From Candidatus Woesearchaeota archaeon (GTDB lineage Archaea > Nanobdellota > Nanobdellia > Woesearchaeales > UBA12501): 64,000 nucleotides of DNA. Made by a program: the position numbers and the translations under genes. This document shows positions 43,272-55,500 of this stretch, one piece after another. The stretch lies in NCBI GenBank assembly GCA_030651375.1, contig JAUSFM010000003.1, positions 1 through 64,000 on the forward strand, read 5' to 3'. A model generated the notes under the pieces. It saw only the letters and a list, made by a program, of their open reading frames with translations, made no database searches and was not told where the DNA came from. The stretch's first letter is position 1; each line of letters opens with the position of its first letter.

Positions 43272-44408
43272 ATGCTCTCAAAGAAAGCCCAGATTAGTAT
43301 GTACCTTATTTTGGGAATTATCATCCTCCTTTTTGTTTTGATACTCTCATCACCAAAAAAGGAACAGCAAACAACATCTTCGTCGTTCACTTTTGCCACT
43401 GCTGCAAAATCAGCACGGCTCCAGGTTACGGAATGCTTGCGGGAAAAAATCAAGGAAGCAGTGCTCTTTGTGGCGCACCGTGGTGGTTATGCGGTTCCTC
43501 CGGAGAACTATGTTGACTTTGCTGCAGAAGAATCACCGCTTATTTCTTCGATTCCGTATTATCAAGTGCGCGATGAGCTTTTTATTCCCAGCGATGAAAC
43601 GGTCAAAAAAGGAATTGGTGACTATCTCGCTCTCACCATGCGCAACTGCACTGGCACCATTCAACTTCCTGATTTCAATATCACGTTTGGTGTGCCGTTG
43701 TTTGTGGTTGACCTTGTGACAGAACAAACCAGTTCCAGCAAGATAACCGTGTCTGCCGCAATTCCGACAATACTGACTTCTGTTGATACTCGTGAACAGA
43801 TAACTATTAGCGGGTATGTAGTGGTCATTCCCTCACGCCTTGGCGAGGCGCTTCGCATCAGCAGGAATATTATAGGCGACAATCACCTTGCGCTGTGCCT
43901 TTCATGCATGGCACAACAGACGCCGCGTGACATGGAATTACAAACATTTGAATCAAATCAGCCGCCGGATTATGTCATGGTGTATCAGCTGCTCTACAAC
44001 GAAACATTTGATGAAACACGTCTTGGTACAAAGATGCCGGCAGTATTCCAGTTTGCTGCAAAATACGCATCAGACAGTAACCAAACAGCTGGCAGCATCA
44101 ACATTATTAACGAGCATGAATTGGCGAGTGTGACTGCAGTTGTTGGCACGCCATTCTCACTTGACATCAAAACAAACGCAGCGCGCGCTCCTGGTCAGTT
44201 TGTGCAACCTATTGCACATACAGTTCAGTTTTCCGACGACAGCGACCTGTTTGACATCGTTGCTGATTCGGTCATCGGCACCGGCAAAATTGCATTTACT
44301 CCAACGCCCAACATGGTTGGTCCCCACATCATTGAAATAAAAGCCACTGATGAAACAGGCGCGTGGGACAGCACGGTTATGGTTCTTGAGGTGAAGGAGC
44401 ATGAATAA
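43272..44408 (+). CDS. Pilin-like surface protein with Ig-like end, cassette 1
   Basis: This 378-residue protein opens with a class III (type IV pilin-like) signal peptide: MLSKKAQISMYLILGIIILL, with cleavage expected before Gln. An ectodomain with a conserved pattern (ECLREKI, GGYAVP, VPLFVVDL) follows, then a C-terminal Ig/He_PIG-like domain ending IIEIKATDETGAWDSTVMV. GAGGTAGAT precedes the ATG. It overlaps the giant gene downstream by 8 nt. A paralogue sits at 48504. Confidence 0.78.
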   Translation: MLSKKAQISMYLILGIIILLFVLILSSPKKEQQTTSSSFTFATAAKSARLQVTECLREKIKEAVLFVAHRGGYAVPPENYVDFAAEESPLISSIPYYQVRDELFIPSDETVKKGIGDYLALTMRNCTGTIQLPDFNITFGVPLFVVDLVTEQTSSSKITVSAAIPTILTSVDTREQITISGYVVVIPSRLGEALRISRNIIGDNHLALCLSCMAQQTPRDMELQTFESNQPPDYVMVYQLLYNETFDETRLGTKMPAVFQFAAKYASDSNQTAGSINIINEHELASVTAVVGTPFSLDIKTNAARAPGQFVQPIAHTVQFSDDSDLFDIVADSVIGTGKIAFTPTPNMVGPHIIEIKATDETGAWDSTVMVLEVKEHE

Positions 44409-47400
44409 CGAACTGCCCGCTCCTTCTTCCCGCTTGTTCTTCCCCCTGTTTGTATTCCTTATTCTTTTTCTTATACATGTTCCTTCATTACTCGCTGCTC
44501 CACCGAATCAAATGAACCAAATCCAACTATCGTTCAATCAACAGCCAACGCTTGATGCGTTCTTAAAAATTGAACATCCCACTGCTGCTGACCTTCTCCT
44601 GCTCCATCAGCGCAATCCTTCATTGGTCAATCTCAATGCGTGGAATAAACTGTCTTCTGACAATAAAATTTTGTTTCTCACCCAACAGTATATTAGCGAA
44701 TATGCGCGCGACGCCGTTGCTCATGCATCATTCACTTCAGGAACCTCGTCTCTTGCTGATGAGCAAAAGATTGCAGAGCTCTTTTTTTCCAAAAGCGCAG
44801 AAAATATTAATGGCCAGCGTCCAGCATTTGTCAACTATCTTTCATCATACGGTGTTGATATCCGGGTTGACGGAAACGTGCAGGGATACACTGCGTTAGG
44901 CGTGCTGAAAGGAAACAACGGCGAAGTAAATGTGCGCCTGCTCAAAGAGCGTTTTGCCTTTGGGGTGCAGCCTGATGGAAGCATTGTGCTTGTGCGCAAA
45001 GGCGCTGACCGAAAAACAGCAGTGGCGCATTCATTTACGGGAAAGATTCTGGCAGCAAAAGACGGCTCAATTTCCTTGATTAGGGGCTCGTTTGACGGGA
45101 ATACGGTTGAGCAGGTGACCAACTTGGTTATTGACTCGCATGACCGGGTTGTTGCGCGGGCAGAACTATTTGGCCCATTTGCATTTACCAAGCCGACGTT
45201 GCTTATGTTTATGAAAGGAGATTCAGGGGCTGGAAAACCCGACCGCTATCGGATACAGCAAGACACTCGTTTGCGGGGCTTTTCCCATATCATTGGCGGA
45301 ACATTCTCACTGCGTGGGGATGCGCGCGAACCATTTTCTCGGCGGCTGTTTGTTGAGCAAGGAGATGAAGGTGTTGTTGATGGATATGAAATTCGTGGTG
45401 TCAATAACCGCGTAAAAATTGCCTTTGAGAAAACTGATTTTGACAGCCGGGCATCTGCAAATACCGTTTTTTTTGCGCCCGACGGAAAAAACGTCTTTAT
45501 GGCCAGTGCCGGCGCGAATCCCTACGAAGTTGCTGCTGACCCTGCTTCAGTTATTGCGGGACGAAAACTAATCGGGCAGAGTGTGCCGTTTCTTGAGGTG
45601 CCTGACCGCGGCTATAAACCCGGAGACCAGTTTGAGCCGGGGACGACTGATTTTTTTAATCTCATGATGATTCAGCGGATTATTGGCGATCGGCAAACCG
45701 GAAAATATACTACAGCAACCAGCTCAAAAGTTATCGCGTGGCAGAATGCCTACAACAAACGCCATCAACTCCAGTCGGTCGATGCTGGCTGGCTCTCTCC
45801 TACTGGCCGCTGGGATGTGCAGAACAGTGACGCTTTTTTCCAAGAAGCAAGCGCTTCATCGACGATGATTTTCAGGCCGAGCGGCGGAACGGTTGCCATA
45901 ACTGAAGGCGCCACACTGAGTGTCCAAGTAAAAGGCAAGGTTAGTTTTTCATATGGCAACGAACAGTATGACCATCTGACTGGGCGTTTGACGCGGAAAA
46001 AAACTTTTTTTAATCCCGTAAGCCCGTTGCCAGTTAGTATTGTTGCGTATGATGATGCGGGAAAACAGGCCGCGATTGTGACGAGGGAAGGAAACAAGAA
46101 TAGTGTTTTTGCTTTTAACCAAGGGTTTATGAGCGGCGAGAATTGCCTGCCCTGTTTCATTGCGGCAAACATGGATTTGAGCCAGGTTGAATGCGCTGGT
46201 TTTGTGCGCAGGCTTGCCCGCTTGGAGGGAGGGTATTATCAGGCCTATGGGCTGCGTAAACAATCATTTGACCTGTACACTGGACAGTATGGCAATGCAT
46301 GGGAAATTTCAGAAAATATTCGCGACCATGGCGGAACGAGTTTGTACTGGAAAGAAGCAGGGGGCGATTTGCCACTGCGTGATCCACGCCTTGCTGCGCA
46401 GGTTTCCTATGATTTTGGCTCATTTAAAGAAGGCGACGTCATCAGCATGTACTTTACGGGCAGCAATTATCTCGATGAATCATTTGCCGACGGGAAAGAC
46501 GGCCGCCAGAATACCCACGTCGCAAAAGTACTCGGCACAACCACTGAAGTCTTGAGCTATGATCCTTCACCCGGTTCCTTGGGGCAGTTTCTTAAAAAAG
46601 AAATCGGCGTGCAGAATCCGACCTTGTTGGCCAACTTCCCGGTTTGGGTAAAAAAAGAGGATGATGGTGCTGATGCGTATCAGCGCGTTCGTTTGCACCC
46701 TGATGGAAATTATTATGATGGATCAGGACACCGTGTTGTTCCCGGGCGCGATACTGTTGTCAAAGTGGAAAAAATTATCATTGCGCAACTCTGGCATCAA
46801 AATCCCAACCAGCCTGAAGTCGAAGCGGTTCGCCAAGAAGATTTCGGAAGATTTTTGGATGACAATCCTTCATTTTCCCTCTATGAACACCTGCGCCCGA
46901 ATGAAAAACGAATGGCTGACGCTTCGGCAAATAACGACCTGAACGGTGTGCAGGCGATGCAGTTGCGCTATAAAACAATTGAAGAGGAGTTGCAAGCACG
47001 CCAGGTTCCCGAGCGTGATATTCCTGCGCTGGCAAAATCAATCAAACTGCGCAACGCAATGAACGCACCAAAGGCCGGTGATGTGTTATTTGTTTCGCGA
47101 ACCAGCCCCTATGAAGAGGAGCGTGCAGAGCCATCGCTTTCCCTTAGTGAATCGCTTGAAAAACAGGGAGTGGATGATGCTGAAACATGGCGCACATTAA
47201 TTACAAAATCAACTGAAGAACGAATGCGGGAGTATCCGCTGGCTGAAAGCGATGCACAGGACTTTGAGTTGCTCACGCTCTCGGTCGGTCTCAAGGAATC
47301 AGGACTGACTGATAGTGTTTGGGGATATCACAAAGCAAAAAAACAAGCAGAAGACGCTGCTGCGTTGCTCGGTTCTTGGGCGCCTGATTTTAGTTACGGC

Positions 47401-47940
47401 TATTACCAGCTTCTGCCGGAGAATGCACAACAAAATGCAGCGGAATTATCATTCCAGGGCGTTATTCCCGAGAATGATTTTGACGGTCCCCGTGAGCTTA
47501 CTGGCAAAGAGGGCGCGGTGAAACATGGCCAGCGGCAGTTGGCAAAACTATGGACAAAATATGTGACGCCTGATATGGATCGGCAGCAGAAAATCCAACT
47601 GGTTGCTGCTGCGTACAATTGCGGTGAATGGTGCCCACGGAATGCTGCATTCCAGCAGCAGTTTAATGATATTGCAGGAACCTCAATCACTCCTGATGGC
47701 AGGCTCGGTGACCAAACAGTAGATTCCGTAACCGTGTATGCACAGGCGCACGGGATTGAATTCAAACGAGAGGATATTCTTGCTTCAGGTACTTTGTTTG
47801 AACAAACGCCCCTCTATCAACATATAAAAGAACAGTGGCGCATAAAAAACAGCCGAGAGCCTGCATATGGAACCATCCCTGCATGGCCATATGGCGCACA
47901 GGTAATGAATATCTGCCGTGAACTTTCAGCACGCTGCTGA
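44401..47940 (+). CDS. Exported multi-domain peptidoglycan-hydrolase-like protein
   Basis: This 1179-residue protein has a signal or anchor helix (about 13-32). A beta-rich region (about 140-400) contains PDG-type turns. A PG-binding-like domain (about 418-482, MMIQRIIGDRQTGKYTT) follows. Then comes an NlpC/P60-like domain with Cys598 in VECAGFVRR and His706 in NTHVAKVLG. A lysozyme/SLT-like domain (about 950-1080) has Glu966 in VGLKESGL, FSYGYYQLL and AAAYNCGEW. Each is a fold that cuts peptidoglycan. It is coupled to the pilin-like gene and is very unusual for an archaeon. The exact bond cut is inference. Confidence 0.75.
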   Translation: MNNELPAPSSRLFFPLFVFLILFLIHVPSLLAAPPNQMNQIQLSFNQQPTLDAFLKIEHPTAADLLLLHQRNPSLVNLNAWNKLSSDNKILFLTQQYISEYARDAVAHASFTSGTSSLADEQKIAELFFSKSAENINGQRPAFVNYLSSYGVDIRVDGNVQGYTALGVLKGNNGEVNVRLLKERFAFGVQPDGSIVLVRKGADRKTAVAHSFTGKILAAKDGSISLIRGSFDGNTVEQVTNLVIDSHDRVVARAELFGPFAFTKPTLLMFMKGDSGAGKPDRYRIQQDTRLRGFSHIIGGTFSLRGDAREPFSRRLFVEQGDEGVVDGYEIRGVNNRVKIAFEKTDFDSRASANTVFFAPDGKNVFMASAGANPYEVAADPASVIAGRKLIGQSVPFLEVPDRGYKPGDQFEPGTTDFFNLMMIQRIIGDRQTGKYTTATSSKVIAWQNAYNKRHQLQSVDAGWLSPTGRWDVQNSDAFFQEASASSTMIFRPSGGTVAITEGATLSVQVKGKVSFSYGNEQYDHLTGRLTRKKTFFNPVSPLPVSIVAYDDAGKQAAIVTREGNKNSVFAFNQGFMSGENCLPCFIAANMDLSQVECAGFVRRLARLEGGYYQAYGLRKQSFDLYTGQYGNAWEISENIRDHGGTSLYWKEAGGDLPLRDPRLAAQVSYDFGSFKEGDVISMYFTGSNYLDESFADGKDGRQNTHVAKVLGTTTEVLSYDPSPGSLGQFLKKEIGVQNPTLLANFPVWVKKEDDGADAYQRVRLHPDGNYYDGSGHRVVPGRDTVVKVEKIIIAQLWHQNPNQPEVEAVRQEDFGRFLDDNPSFSLYEHLRPNEKRMADASANNDLNGVQAMQLRYKTIEEELQARQVPERDIPALAKSIKLRNAMNAPKAGDVLFVSRTSPYEEERAEPSLSLSESLEKQGVDDAETWRTLITKSTEERMREYPLAESDAQDFELLTLSVGLKESGLTDSVWGYHKAKKQAEDAAALLGSWAPDFSYGYYQLLPENAQQNAAELSFQGVIPENDFDGPRELTGKEGAVKHGQRQLAKLWTKYVTPDMDRQQKIQLVAAAYNCGEWCPRNAAFQQQFNDIAGTSITPDGRLGDQTVDSVTVYAQAHGIEFKREDILASGTLFEQTPLYQHIKEQWRIKNSREPAYGTIPAWPYGAQVMNICRELSARC

Positions 47941-47990
47941 ATGCTGCTAAAATTTGTCAAAACTGATTACTCCCTACTAAATCCTACCGA

Positions 47991-48422
47991 CTAACCTCCT
48001 ATCTGGTCAACTTCCTGAATTAAATTAATCACGTTCTGAACACGTGTTCTGCTGCAGTATGGGCAGCGCATTGTTGTTTTTGTTTGTTTTGTTTTTGAAA
48101 AGCGGTAGCCACAGTCAAGGCACTTGTACTGCCCCATTGGTTCGCTGCCGGGCTTTGCCACGGTTGATTTTTTTGTTTTGCTTTCCGCAGCAAGCTGCTC
48201 CTTGCTCATACCAACAACCGGCCACTCTTTACTGTCCGTCAGGCTGGGTTTGTTTATTTTTAACTTGCTGCCGATGCTCCCGAAGAAAGAGGATGGAGAA
48301 GCTGGCTTGTCTTTTTTCGTCATGCATGCAGCACAGACCACTGATTGAGAGCCCGGTGGGCATTTTAGCTTATCCATAGGAAAGCGATTTTTGCAGGACG
48401 AACAAGGTAATTCAAGCGCCAT
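47991..48422 (-). CDS. Zinc-ribbon protein, 143 aa
   Basis: This 143-residue protein has two cysteine clusters: LPCSSCKNRF with VVCAACMTKK at the N-terminus, and YKCLDCGYRF with RCPYCSR at the C-terminus, each fitting a zinc ribbon. A charged linker joins them. It lies between the two surface cassettes on the opposite strand. It may bind nucleic acid or act as a cofactor of transcription or translation. Confidence 0.65.
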   Translation of the reverse strand: MALELPCSSCKNRFPMDKLKCPPGSQSVVCAACMTKKDKPASPSSFFGSIGSKLKINKPSLTDSKEWPVVGMSKEQLAAESKTKKSTVAKPGSEPMGQYKCLDCGYRFSKTKQTKTTMRCPYCSRTRVQNVINLIQEVDQIGG

Positions 48423-48503
48423 ACAGGGGAGATGAGCAGATGAATTATTTAAAGTTAATTACTCCATAATATTTATAAAGAAAATTCCCTGATACGTCTC
48501 CAG

Positions 48504-49571
48504 ATGGACCAAAAAAAGGGGCAGATTTCGCTATTTATAATACTCGGCATTATCCTTCTCATAATCGCCTCGCTTTGGTTCTATTATCAGCGCGTCAGCG
48601 TGCAAAAACCCACAGCAGTTGAGGCGCCAACGGATATCAAGGCAGTGCAGGAATATGTGGAACAGTGCATTAAAAAAATAACGCCTCCTGGTGTGTACCT
48701 GCTTGCGTATCAGGGGGGCAGGATGTATACAGACAAGGATTTCCAGCAGGATGATTTTACTGAAAAAAACTTTCTCACCTTTGAGCGTGCGTTTCCGTAC
48801 TATCTGCTTAACGGAAAAAAAGTGATGCCAAGCCGTAGCGACATCGAAAAGGAACTGGGAGCATACGTTGCTGAAAATCTTCCCTTGTGTGTTGACTTTT
48901 CTGGCTTTGCCCAACAAGGAATGGCTATTGCCGAAGGCGACGTCACGGCAAAAACAACCATTGCGCGCGACCGCGTTATTGTTGATGTGACATACCCGCT
49001 TGAAATAATCGTTAAAGACAAAGTAAGTACGCTATCAAAATTCAGTGCTGAGGTTCCGAGTAGAGCATTTGATTTGCTTGCGGCTGCCGAAAAAATGCTC
49101 GGCATCATAACCAAAAACCCCGAGCGTGCCAATCTTCCTGCATTTGCCCAGCTCAACAGCCAGTACACAGTCATGATTTCTCTCCTGCCGTTTGACAAGG
49201 AAACAATGGTTTACTCCATGTATGACGACGATGAAAAATTCTGGGTTGATAACGCACCGCTCATCTGGTGGTTTGGCGTTAGTGAAACACGGCCGCGCAA
49301 GGACGCCACGGGAAACAGTGCGCCACGCATTTTGAACCTGAAGGATTTCGTGCTCCGAAGAAGCGTGCCGTTCACGTACGATGTGGACGCATTTGACGCA
49401 GACAATGATGCCGTATCGTTCACCTCAAATAACCCTTCAATTCCTATTACCAGCGACGGGCTGTTTTCCTTTACACCAATAAATATTGGCACCTTCACCG
49501 TCAAAATAAAAGCAACTGATACTCATGGCTCCAGTGATGAACGCAGTGTCCGCTTCGTGGTCGAGGACTGA
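48504..49571 (+). CDS. Pilin-like surface protein with Ig-like end, cassette 2
   Basis: This 355-residue paralogue of the 43272 gene starts MDQKKGQISLFIILGIILLI, an ideal class III signal (KKG before Gln). The ectodomain keeps the same pattern (EQCIKKI, QGGRMY, PLCVDF). The C-terminal Ig-like domain has FTPINIGTFTVKIKATDTHG. The gene overlaps the giant gene by 47 nt. The pair again looks like an anchor plus large exported partner. Confidence 0.78.
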   Translation: MDQKKGQISLFIILGIILLIIASLWFYYQRVSVQKPTAVEAPTDIKAVQEYVEQCIKKITPPGVYLLAYQGGRMYTDKDFQQDDFTEKNFLTFERAFPYYLLNGKKVMPSRSDIEKELGAYVAENLPLCVDFSGFAQQGMAIAEGDVTAKTTIARDRVIVDVTYPLEIIVKDKVSTLSKFSAEVPSRAFDLLAAAEKMLGIITKNPERANLPAFAQLNSQYTVMISLLPFDKETMVYSMYDDDEKFWVDNAPLIWWFGVSETRPRKDATGNSAPRILNLKDFVLRRSVPFTYDVDAFDADNDAVSFTSNNPSIPITSDGLFSFTPINIGTFTVKIKATDTHGSSDERSVRFVVED

Positions 49572-52500
49572 GAAAAAACGAGCAGTGATGGTGCTGTTCC
49601 TAGTTTTACTCCTCGTTTTCACTCTCCTCGTTTCGCTTTCTGTTGGTGCAGCAAGTGCCACGACTCCTGATACTTCCATCACTGGTGATATAAGCCCTGA
49701 TGCATTTAAGGCGCTCTCTCCTGAAGATCAGCTGCATCAATTGCAGGCACAGTACCGTGATGAGCTCGCCGCGCTTTTTTACGGCGACACAACAAACATC
49801 GGCAAAGATGCGCAACTTGACCTTCGCTATTTTAACACGCCTGCCAACGTGCTGAAAAATCTGGAAACAAGCAAGACCTATTTTCAGCGTCCGGACACCC
49901 TACAACAGGCTCGTGAAGGTGCGCGCGCTTTTTTCGCTAATGCCTACCAAGCGAATTATGTTTTTGACGCATCGGCGACGCGCCTTGCTTATAATTCAGA
50001 CGCGGGAACGCTGTCGTCCGGCGGCAAAATAATTCGTCTTGCTGATTTTTTCAACAACAAAAAAATAAAAGAAATCCGCGCGGTTCGCGATGATTTTGAA
50101 ATCACTGAAGTTGATGGCGTACAACAAAAAACAATCACTTTTTCCGGCGCAGCGCCGGTTGCACTGGCGTACAAAGAGGGTGTATTCTCCCTCAAAAACC
50201 AGAACGGAGAAACGCACACCGTACAACCCGACGGGTCCAGCAGATTTGCCTTGCAGCCTGATGGAACGCTGACCATTGAAGGAGCTGCGCACGGCACGCT
50301 TACCATCAACAAAGTGCCCATGGATTTTCGTATTCGCGAGCGCATCGTTGACACCGATGACACGCCATCACTCACGATTCAACAAAATGGCGATATCACC
50401 ACTGGAGTCAGAAGTGATGTCGAACTTAACACGCCAACCTTGTATCTCGATGGTACTTTTGCTATCACCGGCGGCGGAAAAGAGGTGTACACCTACAGTC
50501 TCGGTGGAAAACAGGGTATGCGAAAAGGCGTTGACCTTGATGACCAGGAAACAAATGGCGAAACGGTTCTTGTCGATAAAATGTCAGGCATCGGCGTGAT
50601 TAGCAGCGGGCAGGACCGCAAAAAAAACGAGTTTGTGCTGACACATCTCGATCAACTGAGCGATTCCTCGGAACTGGTGCCAAAAAAACTGGCGAGTGCT
50701 GAACAGGCGCGGGAAAAGGCAGATGGCCTACGACGCGAATCCTCTCCATCAGCAGGACAGAGCGCCGAAGTGTTCATCAACCATGCCAGCGGCGCAACAA
50801 CGGTGTACAGCCGCGGAAAAGTCATGGTGCGCAATTACTTTGTCAGCAGTGGCCAAGTAGTTGGTACGAATCAAAACAAAGCATCATTTACCGGCTCAAC
50901 TGCCTCGTCAACTTTTGACTTTGTCAGCGACCAGCTTACGCCGCCGGCTCGCACGTCAGAAACATTTGTTATGAACGGCGAAGGAATCTATACCGACAAG
51001 CACTATCGTGCAGAAACACAGCAATCAGGAGCACGGCTGAGCAAGCGCGACAACGAGGCGTTTCTGTCAGTCGCGTGCAATGGCTGTCAGAATGGAAACG
51101 CGGCAAAGATTGTAAAAAACATTGCAGTTGTTTCTACGGGCGACGAGATAACCAGCGATGACATCCATCGGCAAAGCCTTGAAATCACCGCTGATGTGCG
51201 CGGCGGAAAACTGGAATTTGATGTTCCAGCGGCGGCATTGAAAGATATGAATGACGCGCTCGACGCTGATGAGTCATCATTTTTGGCATTTGACAGCCCG
51301 CTGTATGTCAGTGCCGAGGGGGGAAAAACCTTTTTTGGTATTGGTAGCCAAGGCATTGGCAGATATGAAACAAAAATCAACGGCAAGACCCAAGCAGTCA
51401 GCATAGTGATGAACGGCAAGAGTATGCTCGGCCAGCCGCAGGAAATAAAAACCGGAATTGACGTCGGGCTTCTCTCAAATCCAGCGTACGCAAAACATCT
51501 TCAGCAATCCTTCTCACTTCAAGACCGTGCAGAAGCGCAGGCGCGCACACTCGGCAAGCAATTCAACATCCGAATTGGTGCAGACGGCTCGTGCCTTGAC
51601 AAGGCATGCAGCGCCGCAATGAAACAGTCGTCAGCGGCGCTTGGTATCGCCATGAATGAACTGCAAAAGACCAACATTCAGGCTTCAAACGAATTGAACA
51701 ATGCCCTTCTTGTTTCTGCGCAAAAGAACGGCGAAGAAACCAAAGGAATCAAAAAAGCAATAAAACAAAATGACGCGCTGTACCGAACACTTGTTGCCGA
51801 GGTTGCAGGCCAAAAAAAAGCAGGTGAAGACAAACAAGACGACCTGAAACGCGCAGCATTTATCGGCGAGCAGCTGCGCAGCGTCGATGTTATCATTCGC
51901 GGCAAAGAGCGGAAAATTGCAGAATTGCAGGAACAGATTAGCGCCTCAAAAGAGGAGCAAGACTGGCAGAAATTATTGAAGCAAGTAAACGACATGAAAG
52001 ACGATCGTGACCGATTGGACCGGCAGCGTTACCAGCTCGAAAAGCAAGCAGCAATTCTTGACGCAACCTACGCTGAATCAGATCCTGCAACGAGTGCGCG
52101 CATTTCCTTGTCTGCCATTGGCGTTGATGAACGATACCGCGGCGCCGAGCTGCAGCGTGCCAAGGACCGCATCGCATCCATCGAGAAAAAAGATCCTGCG
52201 CTTGCTGCGTTTATGGGCATGGAAGCAGACATGAAACAAGGCAGGTCTCCGATTCTTCTTCAGCAGGCATTAAAAAAATATGAAACAGTGCAACAGAGCG
52301 GCAGTGAATTGCTCAAGCTTCAGGCACAGCGGCTGAAAACCGATCTTATCGACCGTCCGCTTGCTGATGCCGAATACGAAAAAATGCGCAATGCGTATTA
52401 CGGCGAGATTGTCGACGATGAAACCGGCGTGCGCATTAGCAAACGAGAAGCAGGACGGCAGGAAAACGAATGGGATGGCTCAACGATGGTGACGGTTTTC

Positions 52501-55500
52501 GGCTGGGCACTGAAAGACGTCAAGGAAAAACGCGAGTCAGACGCTGACAAATATGGCCGTGACTTGCTGCAAGCGGCGAATGCGCAACGTATTGCTGCCG
52601 AGCGAGGGATTGGTATCGACGAATGGAACAAGATGGGCCCGCAAGAAAAGCATGACACTATCGGCGAAGAAATTCCTCTAGGTGACACCAGCGGGTTTTA
52701 CCGCAGCCATGGAAAATATATGATACATCAGGCTGCCGGTACGCTGACGCCGCAACAGGAATTCAATGTGCTGATGGCTGCTGCAGAAGAAAAAATGCAC
52801 CTTGCTGCAGACCCGTATGCTGCAAAAGAAGATCTTGCAGCAATACAGGACAAATTCTGGAACCAGCGCGGCTCACTTTCCGGATTTGATGAATTGCGAA
52901 AATTCCAGAAAGAGGTTGAAAAAGAAACAATCAAAGTTGGCATTACCTACGATCGCAGTTTTGACCTTGGACGGCGCACCACCACTGAAATGGCAGGGCG
53001 CGCTATTGACATTACTACTGCTCTTGATTTGCCCGTGGTTGGCTCTGTGCTTCTTGTTAAAGCCGCACAAACAGGTGTACAGCTCGCGCGCGCAGGAAAA
53101 CTCGGTCGTCGGCTTATGCGTATCGGCGAGACCGTGCATGAGATTGAACAGACACTTCCAACCGTTGCCATCAAAGTTGTCCGCCCGCTTGCTAAAGCAG
53201 CAGGTGGTGTTGCACGAACAACTGAAAAAATCGTTGCCCCGATTAGACGTCCCCTTGCGAAAGCAGCGTCTGCTGTTGGCTTTGAAAAAGCAGGGGACGC
53301 ATTCCGCTATCTTGCGCGCCGTGAAATAAAACTGGGCTCAGCAGAGCATGGTTTTCTTCCAGTAGTCGTTGAAAGCTCTACACGGAAACAACTTCAGAAC
53401 GCAGAACGCATGTACACTGCCTTTAACCAGGTGGGCAACGCTGAAGCAGCATCGATGGCAGCAAAAGATATTGCAGAATTAAAAATAGTCATTGCTGCAG
53501 AAAAAATTCAGGCAGCGCAGCGCAGTATTGGCAGCATTACTGTTTTTGGCAAAGAAAAGCCCGCGCCGCTGGAAACAGCTCTTGGCCTTTTTGAAACAAC
53601 AAAACAACTTGGCAAGGAACCAGAGATTCGGTTGGCCGCAGTAAAAGTTACCAAAGCTGCAAAGGAATACGAAAAATCACGTGATGTCGCTCTCATGTTT
53701 GATGAGTTTATCAAATCAAAAATGGCACTGCAGCGCAGCGCCGATGATGTTGCTGATGTTCTGCGCGGCGTCGCCGCAAATATCGACGAAGTTGTTGGCG
53801 TTAACTCGATCAAAAAGTGTGCATCACCCTGCGAATTAACTGATGCAGGAAAAGCAGCTGCAGAGCGCTTGGGGCTTTCAGAAGATACCGTGCGAGAGCG
53901 CTTCCAGCACGTGCACGACCTTGATGGCGCAGCTGAAACAACCGAAGTAACGCAGGGTATGCACGTGATGGAGCAGAATCGCGCAATCGTTGAAGTCGCG
54001 CCTCTGGGTTCTGGAGAATTGGCATCCGGAGCTTACGCGACACAACCTTCGATTGAAGGCCTTGAAGCAGCAGCCGGCCTTGCACCCGGCCACGTTCCAC
54101 AACCCGGATATGCAGCGCGTGCAGAAGTAAGTCGACACCAGATCGAAGCAGCAGCTGCAGCTCTTGAAAAAGATTTTGGCGCGGCAATGGCGAGCGTTGC
54201 CAAACCAGCAGAAGTGCCGGTTCCTCACGTCAGAGACGAAGCAGTAATTCAGGCAAGCATTGCAAAACTTACTCAAGCGCCTTCTGATACAATTGGCACG
54301 GGCGTTGCCAGATATCAACTCTGGGTTGACAAGCGTACCGGTGCGGTGCAGGCAGTGGGAAAATTTGGTGATGTTGGTGAAGCTGCGCGCAACCCGTCAA
54401 ATATCAACATTGTGATGATCAAAATAGTTGGCAAGGCCAGCACTCCGGTTGACCTTGGAAAATATCTTACTCCCACTGCACGGCAAACATTTTTAGACAC
54501 CATGAGAGAATTTGAGCGCGTTCGCATTGCTCGCACATCAGAATTGGACTCTCTTGCAAAACTGCAAACAGTAACCAGCGCTGAACGGCCCATTGCAAAA
54601 CAGATTCAATCTCCAGAACCTCTGCTCGACGTTCTTCCTGCTTCGCCAAGTCGTTTGGCTGGAGAATCACCAACAATCACGCAGACTCTTACCTTTCCTC
54701 CTCCTTCTCCTCCTCAATCGGTCAAACCTCCACAGCATCTGAACCAACAAGGTGTACTAACCAAACCGTTTGAACGTGTGCCTGAGATAGCATCTGACAT
54801 CCCACTTGACATGCCAGAAGGTACACTCCTTGAGACACGTGCCGAACCGCCAAAAATACCAATCCATCTCCGAACAGATATCAGTGATACCGTCAAAGAT
54901 GAACTTATTCGGCTCGGCGTCAAAGATATCATGCCGCTTCCCAGCGGCATCAAGGCAAAAAAACTAACCAGTGCAGTCGATGAACGGTCCATACTCGGAA
55001 AACTTGAAAAGGTAGACCTCGGCATTAGCCAGGCACGCATTGTTGAACGAACTGATGGAACAAAAGCAGTCTGGAAAATAGATACCTCAAATCCTATTTC
55101 TGCCCGTCTTCAGCATGGAGAAGTGATCGGGCTCACTGATGGAGGCAGGCGACAACTTGGAATGGCGTCGATTCTTGACGAATTTGATGATGTCGTTGTT
55201 CCACGCATGCGAAGGCTGCAAACCATCGACGGATATGGTGTTATTGAATCTGAGTTTATTCCCGACTATGTATCAATTAGCAAGAATCCTCGTTCGCAGT
55301 TCAAAAAATTAAGTGCGCTTCTCAAAGACAATCACCTTACCTCACGAGAATATACGGAAATTACAGAACAGGCAGAGCGGCAGGCAATAGTCAACCTAGT
55401 GTTTGGCAATGGCGATGTCGAGCTCGGCTTTATCAAATTGCCCCATTCAGCCGGAGACGATCCATCATCGTATATTCGCCTAGTCCGTTTTGATGAAGAA

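Noticed and set aside
52802-53329. 175-codon plus-strand frame inside the giant gene
   Set aside because: It is an alternate-frame shadow of the 3078-residue protein, which is continuous through it.
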